64,000 nucleotides of DNA from a virus: IMG/VR virus record IMGVR_UViG_3300049215_000496, positions 1-64,000 of that record; one strand, 5' to 3'. A program made the position numbers and the translations under genes. The notes under the pieces are model-generated. The model was not told where the DNA came from and made no database searches. It saw only the letters and a list, made by a program, of their open reading frames with translations. Positions 25,131 to 34,560 of this stretch are shown piece after piece. How positions within the stretch are numbered: position 1 is the first letter of the stretch; every line of letters begins with the position of its first letter.

Positions 25131-25550
25131 ATGGCCTTCGACAATCCAGCAATCGTTGGAGTTCGCGCTACGCCGGGATTTGTACCCGCGCCGAACTCCA
25201 AGCCGCTCGGTTCAAAGACCGGCGCCCCCCCGCGCACGCAGTTTTACAGCCGCCCGGTAATCCCCGCGACGATGCTCGGGCAGGGCGGAGGCTCACCGAC
25301 GCAAATCGTGGCGGGCACCGCGGAGAACCGCGTGGCAATCCTGACAGCACCGTTGATCGGCTTTACCGTGTACATCGGGGGCTCGGGCGTGACGCCACAG
25401 AATGGCCTTGCACTGACGCCAGGGCTCAACTACGAAGCGATCCTGCCAGGATTGCAGGAGCTGTTCGCGGTGACTGACGCACCGGTGTTCGTTCCGCTAC
25501 AAGTCCAGGTCGCGCCGGTACTGATGGCGGAGCGCGAACGGGAGACTTGA
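25131..25550 (+). CDS. Small beta-sandwich protein, probable decoration or fibre-type domain
   Basis: 139 residues from the ATG at 25131. After a Pro-rich arm, residues about 60-125 form a compact domain with VYIGGSGVTPQNGLALTPG and ELFAVTDAPVFVPLQVQ, a pattern common in phage decoration and receptor-binding domains. No membrane helix. It lies two bases after the second capsid candidate and five bases before the transglycosylase gene, so it belongs to the virion block. Confidence 0.6.
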   Translation: MAFDNPAIVGVRATPGFVPAPNSKPLGSKTGAPPRTQFYSRPVIPATMLGQGGGSPTQIVAGTAENRVAILTAPLIGFTVYIGGSGVTPQNGLALTPGLNYEAILPGLQELFAVTDAPVFVPLQVQVAPVLMAERERET

Positions 25551-25554
25551 TCTC

Positions 25555-26133
25555 GTGCTCCCCCTGGCGCTGCTCGCCATCGCCGGAATGGTCACGGCGG
25601 CCATCAAGCTCACCGGTGGTCCGAATCTTACGCGCGTCGCCGCTGGACTGAGTCTGCCGCTTCAGTACGTGCAGCTCGCGTCGACGTGGGCGCGTAAGCG
25701 CAGCCTCCCCATCGAATGGGTGCTCGCGACCATTTTGGTTGAATCCGGGGGCAACGCACGTGCTGCTGGCGATGCTGACGGGCGGTCCGCCGGGCTCATG
25801 CAAGTAAACACCGTGGCGCACGCACAAGAAATGGCAGCAGCGGGCGTGACGCGTGCTCAGATGTTCGATCCCGCGACCAACATCGAATGGGGCACGAAGT
25901 ACATGGCTGCGTTCCGAGCGCAGATTCAAGCGGCTTTGGGTGGCCGCCGCTCGCCCGCGCCGCTCGACGAGATTCTGCGCTTGTCCTACAAAGGCCCCGC
26001 GGCGGTGCTGTCCGCGCTGAAGCGTGGCGAAGATCCAACCAGCACGATTTCATGGGCGCCTGCGGCGCTGTCAAACTGGCGACAGGCGATGGCGCGCGTT
26101 ACAGCTTTGACGCGCAGCAGATCAACGGCTTAG
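25555..26133 (+). CDS. Membrane-anchored lytic transglycosylase (SLT type)
   Basis: 192 residues from a GTG. An N-terminal hydrophobic helix (LPLALLAIAGMVTAAIKL) anchors an SLT domain: ILVESGGNARAAGDADG holds the catalytic glutamate (near residue 63), AGLMQVN is the substrate-groove motif and WGTKYMAAF closes the fold. It cleaves peptidoglycan glycan strands. Tectiviruses such as PRD1 carry a membrane-bound virion transglycosylase (P7), and this gene lies next to the capsid candidates. The stop overlaps the convergent gene at 26130 by four bases. Confidence 0.88.
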   Translation: MLPLALLAIAGMVTAAIKLTGGPNLTRVAAGLSLPLQYVQLASTWARKRSLPIEWVLATILVESGGNARAAGDADGRSAGLMQVNTVAHAQEMAAAGVTRAQMFDPATNIEWGTKYMAAFRAQIQAALGGRRSPAPLDEILRLSYKGPAAVLSALKRGEDPTSTISWAPAALSNWRQAMARVTALTRSRSTA

Positions 26134-26384
26134 TCAGACTGCGCAGACCGGCGTGCACACGCTTTGGCTTCCCAGAACTTCCTGAAAGCGCGATTGCCTG
26201 CTTCACAGCGCTGCTTGGATGGCTGCTGTGATTCCATCACGCGTTGTTCTTTGGTTCCTGCTTTCAGCAATTCAGAACAACTGGTGAGACGATCGGCACC
26301 GTACTCCGTCGCGCGATGCCGCGCGGTGTACATTTCTTCTGCGATACTGCGCAAGCACGCTTCCTGGTCAGGAAGGGCTTTCAC
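26130..26384 (-). CDS. Cys/charged small protein, FWEAK family, intact copy
   Basis: 84 residues from a GTG. It contains ACLRSIAEEMYTARH, a central cysteine and RCEAGNRAFRKFWEAK. A clear paralogue lies at 28143-28419, where two frames must be joined to recover the same protein. Helical, three or four cysteines, no membrane helix. No named family. Confidence 0.6.
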   Translation of the reverse strand: MKALPDQEACLRSIAEEMYTARHRATEYGADRLTSCSELLKAGTKEQRVMESQQPSKQRCEAGNRAFRKFWEAKACARRSAQSD

Positions 26385-26448
26385 CTATGCAGGTAGCACC
26401 GGCCGACTATGATCGTGTAAAACTAGCACAGCGGCCGGGGGTTGCGTC

Positions 26449-26499
26449 ATGCCCCGTCACAGGCGTAGAGTAATAGCCATGCGGGGGAGCCTCCAATGA
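26449..26499 (+). CDS. Possible 16-residue leader peptide
   Basis: A short basic ORF whose stop overlaps the ATG at 26496 (ATGA). A TATGAT lies at about 26408. It could couple translation of the next gene. Weak evidence. Confidence 0.2.
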   Translation: MPRHRRRVIAMRGSLQ

Positions 26500-26975
26500 T
26501 CTGCCGGACCTACGTCGTCAAGATGCCCACCAGTTCCTCGTCTACGCCGTTGGACATCTTGGTGCAGGATTCTCCCGGAACGCAGGACGCGCCCATTGTC
26601 GTTGGCGATGCTGCGTACTACGAGTGGCGCGGGCGCCCGGTGCGCATCCCGGTCGAATCGGGAGGTGCACCCCCATCCGCCGCCGCCATCACAGCAGGGT
26701 TCGTGCCGCGCTTTCGCCTGGGGTGCCTGGTGAGCCTCACACCGATTCGCACGGGCATCGCATCTGATCTACCTGGCATGCAGCTTTCGTCGTCGCTGGC
26801 GTCGTTGGCCAGCACGGACGGCGGTCCGGTGATCAACATCCCGGCGTTTGCCGATCCTGCGGGTGGCCCTGCGATCCGCTTGACCGGTGGTGTCGGCACG
26901 GCGGGCGGGTACTACCTCGTGGCGTTGAGGATTCCCGAGGCGAAGGACGAGGACCGCGAAGGCACGGGCGTGTGA
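26496..26975 (+). CDS. Beta-rich protein, probable virion component
   Basis: 159 residues, with a strong GGGGGAG Shine-Dalgarno before the ATG. Gly/Pro/Ser/Ala-rich with alternating strands (YVVKMPTSSSSTPLDILV, then AAYYEWRGRPVRIPV) and a final GYYLVALRIPEAKDED. No membrane helix. It is coupled to a membrane-type gene. Likely a structural beta-sandwich; no family recognised. Confidence 0.5.
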   Translation: MICRTYVVKMPTSSSSTPLDILVQDSPGTQDAPIVVGDAAYYEWRGRPVRIPVESGGAPPSAAAITAGFVPRFRLGCLVSLTPIRTGIASDLPGMQLSSSLASLASTDGGPVINIPAFADPAGGPAIRLTGGVGTAGGYYLVALRIPEAKDEDREGTGV

Positions 26976-27400
26976 TGATCATCTCCCTCGGTGCAGGCTA
27001 CCCGCTCGTCCCCGTGCCCTATCCGGATGACAATCCGGATCACGGGGGCGGCCCGATCCGCAAGAGCCCCAACAACGCGCTGCCCGCGCACGCCGGCAAC
27101 ATGGTGTATCGCACGCTGTTGCTCGTCACGCGTGAAGCCGAGGCAGGCTCGCGCTGGCCTGGTGATCTGTCCAAGATGATGTTTCTGCCCGACGGCCGCC
27201 TCGTGCCGGCCAAGCCGTACGCGTTCGATATGTTCAACGGTGCTGGTGAATCTTCGAGCGGCTTTCTTCACACGCTCGTGCCCGCGCTGTCGATGTTCGC
27301 GGGCGCAGGTGCCGGGTACAAGCTGTCGAGCAAGCATCGTGCGTTGAGCACGTTTGGTGGTGCTGTGGTCGGGGGAATTCTTGGTCTGATTTTTCGGTGA
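26975..27400 (+). CDS. Protein with C-terminal membrane hairpin and LSSKHRA loop
   Basis: 141 residues. Soluble N-terminal region of about 95 residues, then two hydrophobic segments (LVPALSMFAGAGAGY and FGGAVVGGILGLIF) joined by LSSKHRA, ending in Arg. The same loop joins the membrane segments of 23065-23598. TGATG overlap with the previous gene. Probable virion membrane protein. Confidence 0.55.
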   Translation: MIISLGAGYPLVPVPYPDDNPDHGGGPIRKSPNNALPAHAGNMVYRTLLLVTREAEAGSRWPGDLSKMMFLPDGRLVPAKPYAFDMFNGAGESSSGFLHTLVPALSMFAGAGAGYKLSSKHRALSTFGGAVVGGILGLIFR

Positions 27401-27404
27401 TCCT

Positions 27405-28115
27405 GTGATCGATCAGATTGGTCGACAACTGATTATGCAGCGCAACGGCGTGTCGTTGGGCGCTGCTAAGGTGCTCCCGCCCGCCGATCCAAAGATCGTG
27501 CAGGTATCGAACATGATACAGACCAATCGCCAAGCACGCCAGTTGTTGGGTATCGCCGCGACACACATCCAACAGGCGTATCAGGTCGTTGAAACAATTC
27601 CGTCAAATATGTGGTACGGTCTGCTGCGCTGGATGCGCTATTTCGATGGTACGAGTGACTTAGCTAAGCAGGCACGTTTGCTGTTGGATCGAACCAACGC
27701 ATACGCACAGAGAGTGTACGCCACGCTGCCTGACAATGACGCGCCAGTGTCTTCGATAGGCAAGAAACAAGTCAACACAGCGCTAGCGCAAGCTTCATCC
27801 AACCTGCAACTTGTGTCGTCATCGGCCAATGAGATTCACAAGAGCTTGATCGATGACTTGATCGATGCGGTGAACGCATGGATCGCTGGAAACGTGCCAA
27901 GCGGATTCCCTAAGCTGCCGAAAGCGACAGGCAAGATCATTGTCTACGTTGCAATTGGAGCTGCAGGACTTGTTGGACTGTTCGTGTTGGGCAAGCTGCT
28001 GCACACAATCGCGCTAGGGTCTGCGGAGCTGATTGAGGCAGAGAATGCTGCGATGGCTATCGCCGATGCGCAGCGCCGAAAGCGCAGCTCGCGCTCCGTG
28101 CTGTCGATTGCATAG
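27405..28115 (+). CDS. Helical membrane protein
   Basis: 236 residues. Residues 1-175 are mostly helical and polar with alanine/serine/asparagine-rich segments (VNTALAQASSNLQLVSSSAN). One transmembrane helix lies near residues 183-205 (IIVYVAIGAAGLVGLFVLG), and the tail is helical and basic (QRRKRSSR). More AT-rich than the neighbouring genes. It starts four bases after the previous stop. Function unknown; could be a membrane-associated infection or packaging protein. Confidence 0.55.
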   Translation: MIDQIGRQLIMQRNGVSLGAAKVLPPADPKIVQVSNMIQTNRQARQLLGIAATHIQQAYQVVETIPSNMWYGLLRWMRYFDGTSDLAKQARLLLDRTNAYAQRVYATLPDNDAPVSSIGKKQVNTALAQASSNLQLVSSSANEIHKSLIDDLIDAVNAWIAGNVPSGFPKLPKATGKIIVYVAIGAAGLVGLFVLGKLLHTIALGSAELIEAENAAMAIADAQRRKRSSRSVLSIA

Positions 28116-28130
28116 CGGTCTTTTTTGGCC

Positions 28131-28136
28131 TATAGT
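28131..28136 (+). promoter_or_regulatory. Leaderless-type -10 element, TATAGT
   Basis: TATAGT, six bases, GTG at 28143. Confidence 0.5.
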
Positions 28137-28142
28137 ATTTCT

Positions 28143-28419
28143 GTGGCCGGAAAACACAAAAAGATTGCAGTCGCTATCCCCTCGTGGGTAAACGCGCTCA
28201 CACCGAATGACGCGTGCCTGCGCAGCGTGGCTGAAGACGTGTACACCGCGAAAGCGTTTGCTGAAAGTTACGGGGCAACTGAAAAGTCCAAAGTGTGTGG
28301 GCTTGCTCAGCGCCGCGAACAAATCGCTGCGTATGTTGGAGAACTCGAAAGCGGGGGACAAGCTGCGCTGCCGAGAAGGTGATCGGGCAGCGCGCAAGTT
28401 CTGGGAGGCAACACAATGA
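28143..28419 (+). CDS. FWEAK-family protein, second copy, split by a +1 frameshift
   Basis: The first 46 codons (to about 28281) encode ACLRSVAEDVYTAKAF in one frame. From about 28282 the +1 frame encodes the rest, with RCREGDRAARKFWEAT. The intact paralogue at 26130 has both halves in one frame. The unshifted frame instead ends at 28382. The stop of the shifted frame overlaps the next ATG by four bases (ATGA), which is the junction style of this genome, so the shifted end is probably the real one. Either an indel or a programmed shift near TCC AAA G (28287-28293). Confidence 0.6.
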
Positions 28420-28580
28420 ACCCTCAAAAATCCAACGCAGGAACAGTGGCACTCGTGCTCGGTGGCCTCGCGGCTGTCGGAACGGCAGCAGCCGTAGCGT
28501 TCAGCGGAAGCAAGAAACCTGCCCCGCGTCTAGGATCTGTGCGCCGCCCCGTGCGCAAGCCCTGTGGTTGCGGCCGATAA
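28416..28580 (+). CDS. 54-residue single-span membrane protein
   Basis: Begins inside the frameshifted gene (ATGA). A transmembrane helix (TVALVLGGLAAVGTAAAVAF) is followed by a basic tail ending CGCGR. Typical of the small membrane proteins of this region. No family recognised. Confidence 0.55.
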   Translation: MNPQKSNAGTVALVLGGLAAVGTAAAVAFSGSKKPAPRLGSVRRPVRKPCGCGR

Positions 28581-28621
28581 GCTTGCGCTCGCGGCCCGCG
28601 GCGTGATTCAATCGTCTGTGA

Positions 28622-28716
28622 ACATAAGCAGGTTTCTCCTGCATCACCGACGATCAGAATAACTGGCGTCCAGTGGAGTGGATGGTTTCAAACCACCCTT
28701 CCGCCTGGCGCCTTTT
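28622..28716 (+). promoter_or_regulatory. Structured leader motif, copy 2
   Basis: ACATAA; hairpin GCAGG/CCTGC (28628-28642); block CGATCAGAATAACTGGCG (28651-28668); then a longer hairpin region containing TGGTTT/AAACCA and closing with GGCGCC and TTTT. Matches copy 1 (22133-22219) in order and spacing while the hairpin stems differ in sequence. It precedes the giant fibre gene. Confidence 0.6.
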
Positions 28717-28758
28717 GGCGTATCGCCGAAATGCACCACAAACACGGGGCAAAATTGC

Positions 28759-31700
28759 ATGTTAGACGGCAGTTACGTCACAGGTTACAACGCTGAATCA
28801 AACAATCTGATCCAGGGCGAGCTTGTACGAGTCTACGCCGTCGGGGGCCAAAAACGCGTTGTTCGCGCGCAAGCGGATGCCCCAATCCACCTCCAGGGGC
28901 TGATCGGTGTCGTCTTTTCTGGTGTGGTTCGTCCGGGGGGGCCTGTCGCGGTGGCCGCTGTTGCCAGCGCCGCTGTACGCATTCTTCTCGATGGAGGACT
29001 CGCGCCGCAGCCGAGCAACACACTGTATGTATCGGTGGTGAATCCCGGGCGTGCGACCACGATCCCGTCGGTTGGCACTCCCGCGATCGCTGTTGTATTC
29101 GATGCAACACAGTATTCCCGCGACAACTCGGTCGTCGGTATCCTGACTCAAACCGCGACGGGTTTGGTTGGAGGTCCCGGAGCGACCGGAGCTACCGGCG
29201 CGACAGGCGCGACCGGAGCTACCGGTGCGACAGGTGCAGGTGCAACAGGTGCAACAGGCATAGGCGCGACGGGCGCGACAGGTGTGACAGGCGCTACCGG
29301 ATCTCCAGGTGGCGCGACGGGCGCGACAGGAACGCAAGGCGCGACAGGTATTCCGGGCAGCCCCGGCGGAGCTACTGGCGTGCAAGGCGCGACCGGAGCT
29401 ACCGGAGCTACCGGAGCTACCGGAGCTACCGGCGCGACGGGCGCAGGCGCAACAGGTGCCACCGGTGTGCAGGGTGCAACAGGCACTACAGGGTCCGCTG
29501 GCGGGGCCACTGGTGCCACTGGTGCAACCGGCGCCACCGGCGTGGGTGCCACTGGTGCAACTGGCGTGGGGGCCACGGGCGCCACCGGGTTGACAGGCGC
29601 AACAGGATCAAACGGAACAGTAGGGCCGCCCGGTGCGGATGGATCTGACGGCACTGACGGGCTCGATGGCATCGACGGCGCTACCGGCGCGACGGGAGCC
29701 ACGGGTGTAGGCGCGACGGGTGCCACTGGTGTCCCCGGTAGCCCTGGTGGCGCGACGGGCGCGACAGGAACGCAAGGCGCGACAGGTATTCCGGGCAGCC
29801 CCGGCGGAGCTACTGGCGTGCAAGGCGCGACCGGAGCTACCGGAGCTACCGGAGCTACCGGAGCTACCGGAGCTACCGGAGCTACCGGAGCTACGGGACC
29901 GATGGGGCCTCCGGGCGCGGATGGATCTGACGGCACTGACGGGCTCGATGGCCCTCCAGGTGCCACGGGCGCTGGCGCAACGGGTGCGACAGGCGCAACC
30001 GGGGCACTGGGTGCTACCGGCGCGACAGGTGTCGGACCTGGGTTTGGATTTGCGCAACAGAATTGGGTGTCTCTTGTTGATGGTGTATCGCCGCTCGTTC
30101 CGCACGCGGATCATCAACACACAGCATTTCCATCCCCCGACATGTTTGTCGTTTATGCTGTCGATCAAGACGGAGTAGTTCTGCCGGGAAACGACACGAC
30201 AGGACAGCCTGGCACGTCCATTTATCAGGCCACGCCAGCATTGGATATGAGCAACGCATTGGCGTTTGCCGTTGCCACACCATACAAGACATTGGAGCAG
30301 GTTGGACGCCAACTTCCGCGTGAGGGCAACAACGCAACGCTGGTCGTACTGATTCGTCCGCGTATTGGCGGCGCTACGTATAAAAAGATCGATGGTGTGT
30401 CCGATCAAGACATGGGGTGGATGAGTCAGCTAACGGGTTGGAAGCGCGTACTGATTCGCGCAACCAACACCTTTCTGAACGACACTGCTGACAAGGTAGC
30501 GTGCGGATTCCAAACGGTAGCTTCTACATTCGCGGGCGGCTACAACGCACTGGCTGGCAGCACTCCAAGCACACTGAATTGTCAGAAACAGGGGGGAGCG
30601 GCTGCGGGTTTTCCTGCTGAAGCGGGCGGATCGAGCGCGATATCCGGCAAGCGAATTCGATTCACATCAGGCGCACTGATCAATCAAACAGCTATGATTT
30701 GGAAGAATACAACCACACAGTTGGTTCTTTCGAATGCTTTGACTGGAGTTCCGAATCCAGCAGACAACTTTTTAATTGAAGAGCCCGGACTGCACGTTGG
30801 AAACTTTACACACAGTGTGAATCATAACGGAAGTGCCGTCGCACTTGCAGGTTTCGGATCTACGATCGGGTCGGCTACAGTATATGGCCCTGGCGGCATC
30901 AACTACGCCGGCAGCGAATCCTCTGGTGACATATCTTTCACAGGGCTGTCAACAGCCACACTGACACGATCGTATACAGACGAACTTGGAAATGATGTTG
31001 TTGTAGGCGTATCGCTGCGCGCAGCAAGCAACGTGAGCGCGTCTCACATCGGTGATTTGACACACGCCTCAGGGTACACGCACGTTCGAACCGCAATATC
31101 AAACAGCGTGTCACTGAACGTTGGTGCTGGGTGTGTGTACAGGAAAGGTGGATCAATCCAGGCAGGTGCCGGGTCCAGCAAATACGGTGGAGCGGGCAAT
31201 GCCGCGTACATCGCCGGAAGTCAAAATGTCGCCGGAACACAAAAGCTGCGTGTGACACAGGCGCTTATTGCCGATGGATTCACCGGGGCTTTCGAGCTTC
31301 AGGGCATTTCTGGTTCACTTGTGTACGGCATTGATTTCGCGAATTGCACCGTTCCATTGATCGACTTTAAGTCATCCGGCGCTGTGTTTGACGTTGACGG
31401 CATAACGTCATTAGACGGGGGCAACACTAACACTGTATTGAATCTGACGTCAGGATCTAATCAGACCATAGCTGTTGGCCTCATAGCGGCGGAAATGACG
31501 GCGGCGGCAGCGCTTGGCGATATACGTATGGCTGGGTTGGAGATCGCCCCATTCACGCTATTGATCGATGCTAACTATGTTGACACAGTTGGCAACAACG
31601 TGTACGGCCAAGGTGGCATAGTTATATGTAACGATGTTGTTCAATCCAATGTTAGTGCAGGAACTATAGCAGCATACAGTGTATTGCGTGTAACCGGCAA

Positions 31701-34560
31701 CAATCAAGTGGCTCTTGCGCAAGCTCCTGCAAATATAGATGCCTTTGGGGTCGCCCAAATGGCTTCCTCTTCTGGAAATACGGTTCTGACTGCCGTGGCT
31801 GGTCCTGTGCCGATGTTGTTCAACGCGCCAAACCCCACGCCGGGTAACATCGCGTATCTGTCTACAACTGCTGGGCAAGCACAAGACACATTTGTCAATA
31901 ATTCTGTGCGCCTCGGACGCATTATCGGGCAGCTCAATGGCAGCGTAGGCTTGGTGGCGCTCGACATCGATCTGCAAACAGTATTTACCCCCGCTCCGGC
32001 CTCCGCCATGGTTGCGCTGGTTGACTACGATGCGGTGATCGCCAATGGAACAGGTGGATTCGGTGTCGCCAGTGACGTAACCGGGCGCTTCGGATATGCA
32101 CCTTCCACAGGCGTGCTTACCACAGACATTCAAACAGCGTTGAATTCCGCCATGCTCACGCCATTCAAAACGCTTGAGCAGGTTGGAAAATCGTTTCCGC
32201 GTGGAGCCGGAAACGGATCGAATTTGAGGATTTTCATCCGACCACGGATAGGATCCGCTCCATACCGAAATATAGCTAACACCGCAGACCAAAACGGTGT
32301 TGACTGGTTGTCCGGCATCAGCGGATGGAATTCCGTGGTTATTCGCGGTTCGCTGAATCTGACCAACACACAAGAAGATGTTACAACAGCCGGGTACTAC
32401 CCTACAGCAGGAACGAATCCTGGTGGGTACAATGTAACGGCAAGCACCGTTGGCGGTACAAGTTACACAACATGCCAATTGAATGGAGGTGGTGCTCCCG
32501 GCTTCACAGCTGAATCTGGTGGATGGTCCGTGCTACTAGGTAAACGTATTCGTTGGTCTGCCACTACTACCACGCCTGCGTTGAGAAACACCACGTCCGT
32601 GATCAATGAAGTTCTAACTAATGTAGGACTCGTTCCATCCAACCAAATATTTGTTACGCCGGTTGCATCGGATGTATTCTTTATTGAATCTCCCGGAGTG
32701 GTAGTTGGCAACTTAACACATTTTGCTGGTGTTAACGGTTCAATGTCTTTGACAGGTTTCGGCACAACCACGGCACTGCAAACACTGTCAAATGAAGGAC
32801 CGGCCACATACAACGGAATAACTGTGAGCGGCGTCGGGTTTATGGCCATCACCGGAGCAAATTCAGGATCTATATCCTTGAATGCTTTGGACTACAACGG
32901 AACGGCTGGAAACGATATAACAATCGGACAAGCTACAAACGTCATTATTCAAAACAGCGCATACAGAAATGTTCGTATGCGCATAACGAGTCCGGCTACT
33001 AGGGTGACGTTTGGATCTGGTTGTGTGATCAGCGGGCCGTTCGAGAATCTTGCCACAATTGACAACCGGATGTTCACGGTCGGTGGCCAATTTATTCCAA
33101 CAGCCGCGCCGCTGCGGTACACACAGTTCGTGTACGTGACAGGACAGGCTGCAATGAATTTGTGCGGTGGTGGTGGAAACATCGGGGGCGTACGAATTGA
33201 CAACTGTACGGCAGGCGTATCTTGGGGATTGATAAATTTCCAAGGAATTCCGTTTGCAAATGCGCCTACGGGCGAGCCCTCAGGTGTGTGGGCCATCGAT
33301 GGCCTAACAGGCAGCGGAAATACAGGATTTATTTTAAATAGCGGGCACACCGGAACGGCGCGCAATGCGGGATCTGATTTTACGGTAGCGTGGGCCGGTC
33401 TACAGCCCAACACGATTACAGCGAACCCACCGGTAGGAACGTTGCCTGCTAACAGCGTGTCGTGGGGAAATTGTCAAACATCGCTTGCACCCTTGCAACA
33501 CACTAATGTGTATTTAAGTGGATGCAATTTGACAACCAGTGGCATAGGCACTGTGTTCAAAGATGTAATCAGAACAACAATACATTCCACCGCCGTTGAC
33601 ACCGACATCGCACTGTTCCGCGTTGTAAGAAACGCTCCCGTAAATTCACTGACGTATTACAACGCCAATGCTGTTCCTGCTTCCGCGGATTTGTTGGTGA
33701 ATTGCACAGGAATAACTGGTGTTTCAATAAGTGATGGCGGGTATGTTGGACAGGACGTAATAGTAGCCACGGATGGTGTTGTTCCGATAGAATTCACAGC
33801 AATCCCTGCTTACACGGACGTTGGGCAACCAGTATGGTTATCTGCTTTGACTGGAGCTAATGCCGGAAAGGTACAAACAACACCCGGAACAGTACCGGTG
33901 ATGATCGGGACGTTATACGAGTGCTACGGAACAACGATAGGGCGCGTAAAGTTGAATGCGCTGCAGCCTCAATCGACATTGATAGGCGCAACTGGTGTAG
34001 CTGGCGCCGCTGGCGCCCCGGGTGCCGCAGGTGCCACGGGTGCAACGGGCGCGGGTGGTGTCGGATCACAAGGCGCCACCGGCGCAACGGGCACTGCAGG
34101 CGCCGCGGGAACGCAGGGCGCAACGGGCGCGACCGGTGTCATGGGTGCAACCGGGGCCAATGGCCCAATCACGCTCGCCACGTTCGCGATCGGGTATGAG
34201 AGCACTGTTGGTGTGCAGATACTCACAGGAATCACATACGGCCTTCCACCGTACACGATCACCACACCGTTCGGCTTTGCCATCCAATGGCGTGTTCCGC
34301 AAAACCTGAGCAACATCGAAGTTTGGGTTGAAACAGACAGCATCATCGATTTGGGTGCTGCTGGTTCGTTCACGATTGAGCTGCTCAAGAACGGTGTCCC
34401 TTCCGGAGCCGGGAATGTGATCAACAGCATCGGAGCAACCACGCTGGTTGGTGGACCGATCGCTTACGTCGCAGGCGATCGGTATGGATTCAATGTCACA
34501 GGTGGTGGCACCGTCGGCGTAAGCGTCAGCTTCACACTGTTCGCACGAGGTATTCCGTAA
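28759..34560 (+). CDS. Giant collagen-like fibre with two beta modules and C-terminal knob
   Basis: 1933 residues. Residues 1-135 form an attachment domain shared with 36210-37190 ([20 protein letters not shown]). Residues about 135-430 are Gly-X-Y repeats, mostly G-A-T. Two long related modules follow, each starting PFKTLEQVG and holding [LI]-[RF]-I-R-P-R-I-G, probably beta-helix or beta-prism folds of about 550 residues each. A second short collagen stretch (about 1760-1820) leads to a 115-residue knob. Thr in G-A-T repeats is a likely sugar acceptor, as in BclA of Bacillus. The frame is open to 28678; I chose the ATG that matches the paralogue. Confidence 0.85.
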   Translation: MLDGSYVTGYNAESNNLIQGELVRVYAVGGQKRVVRAQADAPIHLQGLIGVVFSGVVRPGGPVAVAAVASAAVRILLDGGLAPQPSNTLYVSVVNPGRATTIPSVGTPAIAVVFDATQYSRDNSVVGILTQTATGLVGGPGATGATGATGATGATGATGAGATGATGIGATGATGVTGATGSPGGATGATGTQGATGIPGSPGGATGVQGATGATGATGATGATGATGAGATGATGVQGATGTTGSAGGATGATGATGATGVGATGATGVGATGATGLTGATGSNGTVGPPGADGSDGTDGLDGIDGATGATGATGVGATGATGVPGSPGGATGATGTQGATGIPGSPGGATGVQGATGATGATGATGATGATGATGATGPMGPPGADGSDGTDGLDGPPGATGAGATGATGATGALGATGATGVGPGFGFAQQNWVSLVDGVSPLVPHADHQHTAFPSPDMFVVYAVDQDGVVLPGNDTTGQPGTSIYQATPALDMSNALAFAVATPYKTLEQVGRQLPREGNNATLVVLIRPRIGGATYKKIDGVSDQDMGWMSQLTGWKRVLIRATNTFLNDTADKVACGFQTVASTFAGGYNALAGSTPSTLNCQKQGGAAAGFPAEAGGSSAISGKRIRFTSGALINQTAMIWKNTTTQLVLSNALTGVPNPADNFLIEEPGLHVGNFTHSVNHNGSAVALAGFGSTIGSATVYGPGGINYAGSESSGDISFTGLSTATLTRSYTDELGNDVVVGVSLRAASNVSASHIGDLTHASGYTHVRTAISNSVSLNVGAGCVYRKGGSIQAGAGSSKYGGAGNAAYIAGSQNVAGTQKLRVTQALIADGFTGAFELQGISGSLVYGIDFANCTVPLIDFKSSGAVFDVDGITSLDGGNTNTVLNLTSGSNQTIAVGLIAAEMTAAAALGDIRMAGLEIAPFTLLIDANYVDTVGNNVYGQGGIVICNDVVQSNVSAGTIAAYSVLRVTGNNQVALAQAPANIDAFGVAQMASSSGNTVLTAVAGPVPMLFNAPNPTPGNIAYLSTTAGQAQDTFVNNSVRLGRIIGQLNGSVGLVALDIDLQTVFTPAPASAMVALVDYDAVIANGTGGFGVASDVTGRFGYAPSTGVLTTDIQTALNSAMLTPFKTLEQVGKSFPRGAGNGSNLRIFIRPRIGSAPYRNIANTADQNGVDWLSGISGWNSVVIRGSLNLTNTQEDVTTAGYYPTAGTNPGGYNVTASTVGGTSYTTCQLNGGGAPGFTAESGGWSVLLGKRIRWSATTTTPALRNTTSVINEVLTNVGLVPSNQIFVTPVASDVFFIESPGVVVGNLTHFAGVNGSMSLTGFGTTTALQTLSNEGPATYNGITVSGVGFMAITGANSGSISLNALDYNGTAGNDITIGQATNVIIQNSAYRNVRMRITSPATRVTFGSGCVISGPFENLATIDNRMFTVGGQFIPTAAPLRYTQFVYVTGQAAMNLCGGGGNIGGVRIDNCTAGVSWGLINFQGIPFANAPTGEPSGVWAIDGLTGSGNTGFILNSGHTGTARNAGSDFTVAWAGLQPNTITANPPVGTLPANSVSWGNCQTSLAPLQHTNVYLSGCNLTTSGIGTVFKDVIRTTIHSTAVDTDIALFRVVRNAPVNSLTYYNANAVPASADLLVNCTGITGVSISDGGYVGQDVIVATDGVVPIEFTAIPAYTDVGQPVWLSALTGANAGKVQTTPGTVPVMIGTLYECYGTTIGRVKLNALQPQSTLIGATGVAGAAGAPGAAGATGATGAGGVGSQGATGATGTAGAAGTQGATGATGVMGATGANGPITLATFAIGYESTVGVQILTGITYGLPPYTITTPFGFAIQWRVPQNLSNIEVWVETDSIIDLGAAGSFTIELLKNGVPSGAGNVINSIGATTLVGGPIAYVAGDRYGFNVTGGGTVGVSVSFTLFARGIP
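29308..29432 (+). repeat. 125-bp exact repeat in collagen region, copy 1
   Basis: Identical to 29746-29870. Both encode Gly-X-Y triplets with an interruption G-I-P-G-S-P-G-G. Exact identity suggests recent duplication of a collagen cassette. Confidence 0.85.
29746..29870 (+). repeat. 125-bp exact repeat in collagen region, copy 2
   Basis: Second copy of 29308-29432. It is followed by further pure GGAGCTACC units and a repeated D-G-S-D-G-T-D-G segment also present near 29636 and 29920. Confidence 0.85.

Noticed and set aside
28571-28579. FliA-type -10 box (GGCCGATAA)
   Set aside because: It is the end of the coding sequence at 28416 and has no TAAA-type -35 box 15 bases upstream.
29148-29966. 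Pro-Val-Ala repeat ORF on the minus strand of the collagen region, and CRISPR-like repetition
   Set aside because: It is the complement of Gly-Ala-Thr codons; the repeats are contiguous coding triplets without spacers.
31558-32478. 306-codon ORF on the minus strand
   Set aside because: Antisense to the giant fibre; Cys/Arg/Ser-rich shadow composition and no start signal.
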